DNA from: DASTWM01 sp035765855
GTDB taxonomy: Bacteria > Chloroflexota > Chloroflexia > Chloroflexales > Roseiflexaceae
Assembly (NCBI GenBank): GCA_035765855.1
Contig: DASTWM010000422.1
Span: 1-46,011, forward strand
Reading direction: 5' to 3'
Length of the DNA stretch: 46,011 nucleotides
This document shows, in pieces, positions 32,408 to 39,880 of this stretch. Positions within the stretch are counted from its first letter, which is position 1. Every line of letters begins with the position of its first letter. Below the pieces are notes generated by a model. It did not search any database, was not told the origin of the DNA, and saw only the letters and a program-made list of their open reading frames with translations. The translations under genes and the position numbers were made by a program.

Positions 32408-33384
32408 CAACACCTATTGACATACGAGAGCAGGAGCTACTGGCCCGTTACACGTCGTGGCGGATTGGCGGCCCGGCGCGCTTTTTCGCTGATGTAACGA
32501 GCGTTGACCAACTGCGCGCGGCGCTGGCGTGGGCGCATGAACGTGGCTTGCCAGTATTTCTGCTGGGCGGCGGCACAAATACGCTCGTGCGCGACGCGGG
32601 CTTCGATGGCATGGTCGTGCGTTTCCGGGCGCAGGAGATTGTCATCGAGCCAGAGGGAGATGACGGGCGCGCGCGAATCGATGCGGGCGCGCCGACAGCG
32701 GGAACGGTGCGGAAGCTGACGCGCCAGGGCTGGGCCGGGCTGGAGTGGGCCGAAGGGCTGCCGGGTACGATCGGCGGCGCGGTATACGGCAACGCGGGCT
32801 GCTACGGCGGCGATACCGCGTCGGTGCTTACGCGGGCATGGCTGCTGGTCGATGGCGAAGTCGAGGAGTGGACGGCAGAGCGGCTAGGCTACAGCTACCG
32901 CACCAGCGCCCTGAAGCAGCGAGAAAATCAACCGCAGATAAATACAGATGAACGCAGATTGATAGATGACGAGGAGTCGAAAATAATAGACAATGAGCAC
33001 TATATCGGCGTGTATCCGCGTTCATCTGCGGTTAAACCGGTTGTTCTAAAGGCAGAGTTTCGCCTTCACCGCGCCGACCCGGGCGAACTGAGCGCGCGCA
33101 TGGCCGAAACGGCGGCGCTGCGGCGCAGCAAAACGCCTTCCGGCCAGTCGTGCGGCAGCGTGTTCAAGAACCCGCCGGGCGACAGCGCGGGCCGCCTGAT
33201 TGAGGCAGCTGGGATGAAAGGCACGCGCATCGGCGGCGCGGAAGTTGCGCAGAAGCATGCGAATTACATCGTCAATGTCGGCGGCGCGACCAGCGACGAT
33301 GTGCTGCGCTTGACCGACCTGATGCGCGAGCGCGTGCTGCAAGCGTTTGGGGTCGAGCTTGAGCTTGAGGTGCAGGTGCTATGA
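32404..33384 (+). CDS. murB: UDP-N-acetylenolpyruvoylglucosamine reductase with in-frame insertion
   Basis: A 326-residue FAD enzyme that reduces UDP-GlcNAc-enolpyruvate to UDP-MurNAc. FAD-site segments are TSWRIGGPARFFADV at about residues 17-31, VFLLGGGTNTLVRDAGFDG at about 52-70 and GLPGTIGGAVYGNAGCYGG at about 119-137. The catalytic region is SCGSVFKNPPG at about 249-259 and GMKGTRIGGAEVAQKHANYIVN follows. Residues about 177-214, between SYRTSALKQ and VVLKAEFRL, are encoded by a hairpin element of CGCAGAT-type units and would be an extra surface loop. It starts with GTG overlapping the TPR stop (GTGA), and ends overlapping ddl (ATGA). Confidence 0.93.
   Translation: MTTPIDIREQELLARYTSWRIGGPARFFADVTSVDQLRAALAWAHERGLPVFLLGGGTNTLVRDAGFDGMVVRFRAQEIVIEPEGDDGRARIDAGAPTAGTVRKLTRQGWAGLEWAEGLPGTIGGAVYGNAGCYGGDTASVLTRAWLLVDGEVEEWTAERLGYSYRTSALKQRENQPQINTDERRLIDDEESKIIDNEHYIGVYPRSSAVKPVVLKAEFRLHRADPGELSARMAETAALRRSKTPSGQSCGSVFKNPPGDSAGRLIEAAGMKGTRIGGAEVAQKHANYIVNVGGATSDDVLRLTDLMRERVLQAFGVELELEVQVL
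32930..33033. repeat. In-frame hairpin (10-nt units, CGCAGAT core) inside murB
   Basis: The left arm AACCGCAGAT (32930-32939) continues with units of about 10 nt (AATACAGATG, AACGCAGATT). The right arm ends in its exact inverse ATCTGCGGTT (33024-33033), preceded by CGCGTTC. The enclosed A+T-rich stretch is unlike the surrounding high-GC gene. Translation stays open through 104 bases. Confidence 0.82.
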
Positions 33385-34487
33385 CCAAAAAACTGCGTGT
33401 TGGTGTGGTGTTTGGCGGCCAATCGGGCGAGCATGAGGTCTCGATTGTTTCGGCGCGCGCCGTTCTCGCGAACCTGAATCGCGAGCGCTACGAGGTCACG
33501 CCAATCGGCATCACCAAAGATGGACGCTGGATCAGCGGCGAGCATGCGCCTGCCATGCTGACCGCGCAAGCCGATCCACGCCTGCTGCCTGGCGGCGCAG
33601 CCAGCAGTCCGCAGTCCGCAGTCACCAGTCAGCAGTCAACGGCTGGCGACGATGACTGGCGACTGGCGACTGGCGACTGGCACCTGCCGACTGGAATCGA
33701 CGTAATCATTCCGGTACTGCACGGCCCCAAGGGCGAGGACGGCACTATTCAGGGCGTGTTCGAACTGGCGGGCGTGCCATACGTCGGTTGCGGCGTGCTG
33801 GCCTCGGCGGTCGGCATGGACAAAGCCATGATGAAGTACGCCTTCAGCGCGGCTGGTTTTCCGGTGCTGCCGTGGGTATTGGTCCGGCGCGTTGATCTTG
33901 AACGCAGCGGCGAGCAGATCATCGCGCAGATCGAGCAGCAACTGCATTACCCGATGTTCGTCAAGCCCGCCAACATGGGCAGCAGCGTCGGCATCACCAG
34001 GGCGACCGAGCGGGCGACGCTTCTTGCTGGTCTGCACGAAGCGGCGCGCTACGACCGGCGCATTGTGGTCGAGCAGGGCATCAACGCCCGCGAGATCGAG
34101 GTGAGCGTGCTGGGCAACGATGATCCGCAGGCCAGCGTGCCGGGCGAAATCGTGCCGTCCAAGGATTGGTACGATTATGAGGCCAAATACCTGGGTGGCG
34201 AGTCGGAAATCGTTATTCCCGCGCCGGTCTCGCCGGAGTTGGCCGAGCAGGTGCGCGAGCTTGGCGTGGCGGCTTTCAAGGCGCTCGATGGGGCGGGGCT
34301 GGCGCGGGTCGACTTCCTGCTCGACCGTGACACCGAGCAGTTGTACCTCAACGAGGTCAACACCATGCCGGGCTTCACGCCGATTAGCATGTACGCCAAA
34401 ATGTGGGAAGCGAGCGGGACAAGTTACCCCGAACTTTTAGATAAATTGATTGAACTGGCGCTGGAACGCCATCATCGTGATGCTTGA
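33381..34487 (+). CDS. ddl: D-alanine--D-alanine ligase with in-frame insertion
   Basis: A 368-residue ATP-grasp enzyme that makes D-Ala-D-Ala for MurF. The start VGVVFGGQSGEHEVSIVSA at about residues 6-24 is diagnostic. IIPVLHGPKGEDGTIQGVFEL at about 110-130, PYVGCGVLASAVGMDK, MFVKPANMGSSVGI at about 193-206 and LNEVNTMPGFTPISMY at about 322-337 complete the site. Residues about 74-104 (SPQSAVTSQQS then DDDWRLATGDWHLPT) come from a heptamer element and separate the first domain's GGRWISG-type strand from IDVIIPVLHG. The final codons and TGA stop lie in another heptamer hairpin (34477-34538). It is translationally coupled to murB. Confidence 0.94.
   Translation: MTKKLRVGVVFGGQSGEHEVSIVSARAVLANLNRERYEVTPIGITKDGRWISGEHAPAMLTAQADPRLLPGGAASSPQSAVTSQQSTAGDDDWRLATGDWHLPTGIDVIIPVLHGPKGEDGTIQGVFELAGVPYVGCGVLASAVGMDKAMMKYAFSAAGFPVLPWVLVRRVDLERSGEQIIAQIEQQLHYPMFVKPANMGSSVGITRATERATLLAGLHEAARYDRRIVVEQGINAREIEVSVLGNDDPQASVPGEIVPSKDWYDYEAKYLGGESEIVIPAPVSPELAEQVRELGVAAFKALDGAGLARVDFLLDRDTEQLYLNEVNTMPGFTPISMYAKMWEASGTSYPELLDKLIELALERHHRDA
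33605..33683. repeat. In-frame heptamer element inside ddl
   Basis: Left units AGTCCGC-AGTCCGC-AGTCACC-AGTCAGC-AGTCAAC face right units ACTGGCG repeated about four times (33654-33680). It uses nearly the same pair of words as the murD element and encodes similar peptides (AVTSQQS, DWRLATGDW). Frame is kept. Confidence 0.85.
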
Positions 34488-34538
34488 TGCTTGAGCGCGC
34501 GCCAATAAGTATTTCCAGCATCAAGCATTAAGCATCAC
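34477..34538. repeat. Heptamer hairpin (GATGCTT) at the ddl stop codon
   Basis: GTGATGCTTGATGCTTGA (34477-34494) matches the inverse of the right arm (34521-34538) at 17 of 18 positions. The ddl stop TGA (34485-34487) is inside the left arm. The word carries TGA in one phase, so it closes the gene. The ftsQ ATG follows 8 nt after the element. Confidence 0.88.
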
Positions 34539-34546
34539 CGCAGATC

Positions 34547-35401
34547 ATGAACAAATTCGACTACAATCAGCCAAACACCCGCGAGCGTGTGGCGGCGCGG
34601 CGTAAAGCCAGCCAGCCGAAGCGACGGCAAGGCTCGCTGGTGCTGCCGGGGCCGCGTCGGGCGGCAGGCGCGCTGCTGGCGAGCGGGCGCGTGATCAGCT
34701 TTGTGCTGTTCTTCGCCGCCATGGGCGGGCTGCTGTACATCTTTACGGCTCCAGCGTTTGCCGTGCATGATGTGCGCGTCGAGGGCGCGCAGGTGCTGAA
34801 GTCCGAAGAAGTCGAACAGATGGCGGATGCGCGCGGCCAGTCGATCTGGTTTGTCGATACGGACGCGATCACGGAAAAGCTCAAGCAGAGCGCCTACGTC
34901 GAGCAGGCAGGTGCCTATGTGACGCTGCCAGGCACGCTCACGTTGCAGGTCCAGGAGCGGCGGCCAGAATTGCGCTGGCAGGTGGGTGGCACGCGTTATC
35001 TGGTGGATGCCAGCGGGCGCGTACTCGGCATTGATAGCACGGCCACGCTGACCGATGCGCTGGTCATTAGCGACCAGTCGAACCGCGCGCTTCAGCCAAA
35101 TGATCGGGTGGATGCCGACGCGCTGACGCTTGGCCGCACGCTCAGCCTGCGCTTGCCGGGCGAGCTTGGCATTCAGCTCGCTACCATCAACTGGAACATC
35201 ACGGAAGGCATTTCCGTTGTTACAAACGATGGGCGCACGATTATTTTTGGGAAGAGTGATCGGCTAGAAGATAAATTAATGGTCTTGAACGCGTTATTAC
35301 ATGATGGTACAACCTTTACCTTTCTCGACCTGCGTCCAACGCAACCATATTACCGAGATGAGCATAAGAAAACAGACGAAACACCAACACCACAGCAATA
35401 A
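34547..35401 (+). CDS. ftsQ: Cell division protein FtsQ (POTRA domain)
   Basis: A 284-residue bitopic protein. The basic cytoplasmic N-terminus (residues 1-48, Arg/Lys-rich) is followed by one membrane helix (VISFVLFFAAMGGLLYIF at about 49-66). The POTRA domain lies at about 70-140 (FAVHDVRVEGAQVLKSEEVEQM, then YVEQAGAYVTLPGTLTLQVQERRP) and an FtsQ beta domain with RYLVDASGRVLG at about 151-162 follows. FtsQ links FtsL/FtsB to FtsA-side components. The length and topology are typical. Base composition becomes A+T-richer at the 3' end. Spacing of 60 nt after ddl is filled by a hairpin element. Confidence 0.88.
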   Translation: MNKFDYNQPNTRERVAARRKASQPKRRQGSLVLPGPRRAAGALLASGRVISFVLFFAAMGGLLYIFTAPAFAVHDVRVEGAQVLKSEEVEQMADARGQSIWFVDTDAITEKLKQSAYVEQAGAYVTLPGTLTLQVQERRPELRWQVGGTRYLVDASGRVLGIDSTATLTDALVISDQSNRALQPNDRVDADALTLGRTLSLRLPGELGIQLATINWNITEGISVVTNDGRTIIFGKSDRLEDKLMVLNALLHDGTTFTFLDLRPTQPYYRDEHKKTDETPTPQQ

Positions 35402-35404
35402 TAC

Positions 35405-35487
35405 GTTATGAATGATGAGTTATGAGTTATGAATGATGAAAAGTTTATAAAGGTATTCAAAACTCAAAACTCGTAACTCATAACTTC
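35405..35487. repeat. Heptamer hairpin (GAGTTAT/GAATGAT) between ftsQ and ftsA
   Basis: Left words ATGAATG-ATGAGTT-ATGAGTT-ATGAATG face right words CAAAACT-CAAAACT-CGTAACT-CATAACT. The same GAGTTAT word is used between ftsI and murF. It contains stops in some phases and is wholly intergenic. The ftsA ribosome site (AAAGGA) follows directly. Confidence 0.82.
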
Positions 35488-35500
35488 CAAAGGAATCGTT

Positions 35501-36751
35501 ATGGCACCACGAACGATTGTCGGAATAGATGTCGGCACAACCAAAATTTGCACCATTGTGGCGCAGGTCCAGGATCGCGGGCGCGTCAACATTCTTGGCG
35601 TCGGCCTCACCCCTTCGAAAGGGTTGGACAGGGGCATGGTCGTCAATATTGACGATGCCGTTAACGCCATTTCCTCCAGCGTTGAAAAGGCCGAGCGCCT
35701 GTCCGGCTATCGTATTGGCACAGCCTTTATCGGCGTTGCGGGCCGTCACATCGCTTCGCTGAACAGTCGCGCGCCGGTGGCGATTGCTCGCGGCGAGATT
35801 ACGCAGTACGACATCGACCGGGCGGTCGAGGCGGCACAGGCGATTGCCATTCCAACTCAGCGCGAAGTTATTCATGTCATCCCGCGCGCCTATATCGTGG
35901 ATGGGCATGAAGGCATCCGCGACCCGCTCGGCATGTCGGGTTTTCGCCTGGAGGTCGAGACGCACATCGTCACTGGCGAGGTCATGGCGATCCAGAACCT
36001 GATCAAGAGCGTGCGCAAATCCGGCGTCGAGATCGACGATCTGGTGCTGCAGCCGCTGGCCTCCGGTGAGGCGGTGCTGACCAGCGACGACAAGGATCGC
36101 GGCGTGGTGCTGGTGGACATGGGCGGCGGCACCACCGACATTGCCGTGTTCGTGCAGGGCAGCGTGTGGCACACCAGCGTGCTGCCAGTTGGCGGCAACC
36201 ACTTCACCAACGATATTGTGCTGGTCATGCAAACACCGCATTACACAGCCGAATATCTCAAAATAAAGTACGGCTCGGCGATTGCCGAGCAACCTGCCGA
36301 GGGGGAAGAGGATTTGATCGAGGCTGAAGGCTTTTCGCCCGGCGAGAAGCAGCAGATCAGCCGCTACACCCTGAACGAAGTCATTCAGGCGCGCGCAGAG
36401 GAGGTGGTCGAACTGATTTACAACGAGATTCGCCGGAGCGGCTACGAAGGCATGCTACCAGCGGGCGTGGTCCTGACGGGCGGCGCGGCGCAGTTGTCGC
36501 GCTTCGACGAATTGATGCGTGACATGCTCGGCATTCCGGTGCGGATCGGCGTACCAACGGATCTGGTCGGCCTTTCTGACTCAATGGACAGCCCGTCGTA
36601 TGCAACGGCGGTTGGGCTGGTACGCTGGGGCGCGCGGCATGGCTTCGCGCCAGCATCGGCGCACATCAGCGGCGGCAGCACGATGGATCGTGGCGGGCAG
36701 GAGTCCAGCTATGATCGCTTCAAGAATTGGCTTCGGGAATTTTTACCATAA
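35501..36751 (+). CDS. ftsA: Cell division protein FtsA
   Basis: A 416-residue actin-like ATPase that ties FtsZ filaments to the membrane. Visible parts are the phosphate-1 loop VGIDVGTTKICTIVAQ at about residues 6-21, the 1C subdomain with IAVRGEI-like RAPVAIARGEITQYDIDRA at about 88-106, the phosphate-2 loop VLVDMGGGTTDIAVF at about 203-217 and VVLTGGAAQLSRFDEL at about 324-339. The C-terminal amphipathic membrane helix YDRFKNWLREFLP ends the chain. No extra domain is present. It is followed by a 153-nt spacer carrying a long heptamer element before ftsZ. Confidence 0.95.
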   Translation: MAPRTIVGIDVGTTKICTIVAQVQDRGRVNILGVGLTPSKGLDRGMVVNIDDAVNAISSSVEKAERLSGYRIGTAFIGVAGRHIASLNSRAPVAIARGEITQYDIDRAVEAAQAIAIPTQREVIHVIPRAYIVDGHEGIRDPLGMSGFRLEVETHIVTGEVMAIQNLIKSVRKSGVEIDDLVLQPLASGEAVLTSDDKDRGVVLVDMGGGTTDIAVFVQGSVWHTSVLPVGGNHFTNDIVLVMQTPHYTAEYLKIKYGSAIAEQPAEGEEDLIEAEGFSPGEKQQISRYTLNEVIQARAEEVVELIYNEIRRSGYEGMLPAGVVLTGGAAQLSRFDELMRDMLGIPVRIGVPTDLVGLSDSMDSPSYATAVGLVRWGARHGFAPASAHISGGSTMDRGGQESSYDRFKNWLREFLP

Positions 36752-36759
36752 TAAGCAGC

Positions 36760-36879
36760 CGGCAGGAGCAGTCAGCCGTCGGCATGTGGGTATTTCATTA
36801 AAAGGCTGGTGGCTGGCGACTCGTGACTGCATTCTGGCGGCTGGTGACTGATATCTGAGACTGAAAACTGGCGACTGCA
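36760..36879. repeat. Long degenerate heptamer element between ftsA and ftsZ
   Basis: Left words GGCAGGA-GCAGTCA-GCCGTCG are followed by a long right run GGCTGGT-GGCTGGC-GACTCGT-GACTGCA-TTCTGGC-GGCTGGT-GACTGAT and on to ACTGGCG. Each unit keeps CT at the same place. It is the longest and most diverged copy, of the same word group as the murD and ddl inserts. Confidence 0.7.
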
Positions 36880-36904
36880 AGCTTACAATCGAAGGGGGAT
36901 TGGC

Positions 36905-38059
36905 ATGGATTACAACGACTACTCGAACATGGTGGAACACTTCGCGCAAATCAAAGTTGTTGGCGTTGGCGGCGGCGGCTCGAATGCTGTTGATCGCATG
37001 GTCGAAGACGGCGTACAGGGCGTTGAGTTCATTACGGTGAACACCGACGCGCAGGCGCTGATGCACTCGCGCGCCGATGTGCGCATCCGCATTGGCGACA
37101 AGCTGACCAAGGGTCTTGGCTCAGGCGGCAACCCGGTCATCGGCCAGAAGGCGGCTGAGGAGACCATGGAGGAGATTTCCGAGTCGCTCAAGGGCGCGGA
37201 CATGGTCTTTATCGCGGCGGGCATGGGCGGCGGCACCGGCACCGGCGCGTCGCCGGTCATCGCAAGCGTCGCGCAGGATCTCGGCATGCTGACCGTCGGC
37301 GTAGTGACGCGCCCGTTTACCTTTGAGGGCAACCACCGCCGCAAGATGGCCGAGCAGGGCATCGAGCAGCTTAAGCCCATGGTCGACACGCTGATCACGA
37401 TTCCGAATGATCGCCTGCTCCAGACCGCCAGCAAGAACACGTCGATCCTGCAAGCCTTCCGCATGGCCGACGACGTGCTGCGCCAGGGCATTCAGGGCAT
37501 CTCAGACCTGATTACACAGCGTGGCATGATCAATGTTGACTTCGCCGACGTCAAGACAATCATGGCGCAGCAGGGCTCGGCGCTCATGGCGATTGGCATG
37601 GGCCAGGGCGACAACCGCATGGTCGACGCGGTGCAGCAGGCCATCGCGTCGCCACTGCTGGAAGTCTCGATCGACGGCGCGAAGGGCGTGCTGCTCAACG
37701 TGACCGGCGGCGAGGATCTGGGCATCACCGAGGTGAACGAGGCGGCGGACATCATCGCCAAGGCGGTCGATCCAGATGCCAACATCATCTTCGGCGCAGT
37801 GCTCGACCCGACCTTTACGCCCGGCCAGGTCAAGGTCACGCTGATCGCGACCGGCTTCGACCTGAACAAGCCGAATGTGCATCGCTCGCGTTCGTTTCCC
37901 GGCGTGAGCCAGCAGCAGCCAGCCCAGCAGCAACAGCCCGCGCCGGTTGCCAACCAGCAGCCGCCCGCCCAGCGCCCTGCGCAACCGCGCGTCGCGCCGA
38001 GCTTCAACAGCACAGACGATCTGGACATTCCGCCGTTCCTGCGCAACCGCAAGCGGTAA
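36905..38059 (+). CDS. ftsZ: Cell division protein FtsZ
   Basis: A 384-residue tubulin-like GTPase that forms the division ring. The N-terminal nucleotide site is KVVGVGGGGSNAVDRM at about residues 18-33, the tubulin signature GGGTGTGASPVIA at about 107-119, NTDAQAL at about 47-53, and the synergy loop NVDFADVKTIM at about 210-220. A Pro/Gln-rich linker at about 325-365 leads to the conserved C-terminal peptide DLDIPPFLRNRKR, which binds FtsA and other partners. It is the last gene of the cluster. A GAAGGGGG stretch precedes the ATG. A 25-bp perfect hairpin ends the transcript. Confidence 0.97.
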   Translation: MDYNDYSNMVEHFAQIKVVGVGGGGSNAVDRMVEDGVQGVEFITVNTDAQALMHSRADVRIRIGDKLTKGLGSGGNPVIGQKAAEETMEEISESLKGADMVFIAAGMGGGTGTGASPVIASVAQDLGMLTVGVVTRPFTFEGNHRRKMAEQGIEQLKPMVDTLITIPNDRLLQTASKNTSILQAFRMADDVLRQGIQGISDLITQRGMINVDFADVKTIMAQQGSALMAIGMGQGDNRMVDAVQQAIASPLLEVSIDGAKGVLLNVTGGEDLGITEVNEAADIIAKAVDPDANIIFGAVLDPTFTPGQVKVTLIATGFDLNKPNVHRSRSFPGVSQQQPAQQQQPAPVANQQPPAQRPAQPRVAPSFNSTDDLDIPPFLRNRKR

Positions 38060-38072
38060 ATTCTTCATCAGA

Positions 38073-38125
38073 AACCCTCACCCTCAATCCCTCTCCCAAT
38101 GGGAGAGGGATTGAGGGTGAGGGTT
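38073..38125. terminator. 25-bp perfect hairpin ending the dcw cluster
   Basis: The arm at 38073-38097 (begins AACCCTCACCCTCAATCC) is followed by a 3-nt AAT loop and its exact inverse at 38101-38125. It lies between ftsZ and a convergent gene. Few T residues follow, so termination may rely on the stem alone or on Rho. Such CCCTC-rich palindromes look like a second repeat type. Confidence 0.8.
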
Positions 38126-38150
38126 CATTGCAGCTTGCCCCTTCTTGGTA

Positions 38151-38849
38151 TTACTTCGTTGTTAGCCGCACGCCGAGTTGTGCAAACAGTTCCTGCACCA
38201 GCGGCCAGCCTTGCTGATCCACCACGAACATGTCGTCGTTGGAGGCAATGCGTTGGAGTAGTGTGCGGTGCGGCGCAGGAAGCTCGACGTTGGGCAGACG
38301 GAAACGATCATGTTCGCGCTCGGCCACGAGCACTGCGCTATGCGCTGCGGCGTGCGCGTAGCCGGTGAGCAGCGCGGTGGTTTCGTTGAGCGAGCGCAGC
38401 CCCACACTGGCAGGCTCCGCGACGGCAAGGTAGAACGACGCCAGGCCGCGCCCCTTGCGCCGCCGCAGCACCGAGCCGCCGCGTATCATCACGCCGCGCG
38501 CGCCATTGCGCTCCTCGGCTGCGATCGGTTCCCATTGCAGCCGTTCTATTCCAAACACGCTGAAACGCTCCACCGCGTGTGCAAGCGGTCGCCACTGCGC
38601 TTCGCCAATCGCGGGTGGCGCGGGCAGCGCGGGCAGCCGCTCAATGTGATCCGCAAGCGTTCGCGCCACGAAGCCGCGGGCGCGCAGCCGCGCCAGCAGG
38701 CCTTCGCGCCGCCATGTCGTGAGTGTGAACCGACGGCCAGAAATCTCACCTTCGTCTTTGAGCAGGATTTTGATGCGCGCAGTATGAATCAAAAACTGGT
38801 TGGGCGCAATTTCTTCAAGATCCGCTGATTGTTGCTTTGTTGGTGCCAT
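38151..38849 (-). CDS. Hypothetical protein, 232 residues
   Basis: No family was recognised. The protein has no signal peptide or membrane helix. It starts with a polar stretch containing QSADLEEIAPNQFLIHTARI, then a basic region RRFTLTTWRREGLLARLRARGF at about residues 40-61. A middle part has EPIAAEERNGARGVMIRGG at about 107-125 and RRRKGRGLASFYLAVAEPAS. The C-terminal part PHRTLLQRIASNDDMFVVDQQGWPLVQELFAQLGV could be helical. Coding is supported by high-GC codon use, length and clean convergence with ftsZ. The ATG at 38849 has no obvious Shine-Dalgarno sequence. It follows the DinB fusion gene by 26 nt, suggesting an operon. Confidence 0.65.
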   Translation of the reverse strand: MAPTKQQSADLEEIAPNQFLIHTARIKILLKDEGEISGRRFTLTTWRREGLLARLRARGFVARTLADHIERLPALPAPPAIGEAQWRPLAHAVERFSVFGIERLQWEPIAAEERNGARGVMIRGGSVLRRRKGRGLASFYLAVAEPASVGLRSLNETTALLTGYAHAAAHSAVLVAEREHDRFRLPNVELPAPHRTLLQRIASNDDMFVVDQQGWPLVQELFAQLGVRLTTK

Positions 38850-38875
38850 ACGGAAGGCGCACAGGCAGCGCCAAG

Positions 38876-39880
38876 TTATTCTCCTTCAGCAACGTTGTCG
38901 ACCAGCACCTCAGACAGTTCCACCGGCTCGCAGCATGTTTCATCGCTCAAAACCAGATCATGGCGGAGTTGCGCCATCTCGACAAGGTGGGTGCGCTCAT
39001 GACTCACCACCCAGTTGCCTTGATTGATCAGGTTGACCTGACCATAGATCTCATGCATGCCTGTGCGATGCCATGCTGCGCTGGTGAGACCACGCAGCAG
39101 CGTCAACGTCTGCTGCCGACTTTTTTGAAACGTTGCAAATACCATGTCAATCGGCTGGTCGCGGTACTTGATGGCCGAGTCGAGGCGTGGTGGATGCGCC
39201 AAGGGCAACGTTGGCTGATTGGTTTCAAGGATGAGCCAGGCGCGCTCACGAAATACGCTGTCGATATCGGCAAGGTGGCCAATCAGTTCTTTCAGCGATG
39301 GTTCGCCATCGAGCCGCCGGATGAGCAGCTTGTCCTCAAGCCCCTGGATTAATTGCTGGAGTGCTGCGGGCGTGTGGTCGAGAAATGACGTGATGCCGTG
39401 CGGGCCAAGCGCGCCGAAGATATCCGAAGCGCGGAAGGCGCGATGCGCTTCTGGCACAGCGCCACACACAGGGCATGGCTGCACATTCTGCCCTTCGCGC
39501 AAATTCCCGCATGTAGCGCACACATACAGATCATCAATTTCATCAAAACGCAGATCACGGTCTTCTGCGAGCGCCCGCTGCGCGCGGGTGAGCAGTTCGC
39601 GTACTTCTGGCGTGGTCCCGGTGATCGGGCCGGTTGCGACGGCCTCAGGCTCCATGCTTTCGAGTGCCCGATCTACATTCCGCTCAGTCGTACCAACTTC
39701 GCCGAGAGCGCTGAAGGCCCGCATCGCGCGAATCTGCTTTGATGCACTGAGCGCGCCAAGCAGCCGCGCAATATTAAAGTGCCGCTCGCGCCGCGCTTGC
39801 TGCGCCCACGCTTTGTAGGCAATCATGCCCGCGCTTGTGCTCGTCAGCACGCGACGGAGTTCGTACATATCCTGCGTCAT
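38876..39880 (-). CDS. Rubrerythrin-like / zinc ribbon / DinB fusion protein
   Basis: A 334-residue protein with three parts. Residues about 15-75 resemble the first helices of rubrerythrin (AYKAWAQQARRERHFNIARL), but the iron-binding glutamates are not in place (ASKQIRA instead of an E..H pattern). Residues 119-141 are a four-Cys ribbon, Cys121, Cys124, Cys136 and Cys139 (YVCATCG ... PCPVCG). From about 170 on, a DinB-type four-helix bundle follows, with His202 in ELIGHLADID and a second HERTHLVEMAQLRHDL motif. DinB proteins are metal-dependent transferases or hydrolases, often thiol-linked. The mix is unusual. AAAGGAG lies 9 nt before the ATG at 39880, and a TATAAT promoter is about 120 nt upstream. 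Confidence 0.75.
   Translation of the reverse strand: MTQDMYELRRVLTSTSAGMIAYKAWAQQARRERHFNIARLLGALSASKQIRAMRAFSALGEVGTTERNVDRALESMEPEAVATGPITGTTPEVRELLTRAQRALAEDRDLRFDEIDDLYVCATCGNLREGQNVQPCPVCGAVPEAHRAFRASDIFGALGPHGITSFLDHTPAALQQLIQGLEDKLLIRRLDGEPSLKELIGHLADIDSVFRERAWLILETNQPTLPLAHPPRLDSAIKYRDQPIDMVFATFQKSRQQTLTLLRGLTSAAWHRTGMHEIYGQVNLINQGNWVVSHERTHLVEMAQLRHDLVLSDETCCEPVELSEVLVDNVAEGE

Noticed and set aside
17951..33683. Tandem unit arrays as CRISPR or minisatellite loci
   Set aside because: Units are 7-10 nt without unique spacers, and arms are inverted, so they are not CRISPR. They are also short and paired, unlike simple minisatellites.
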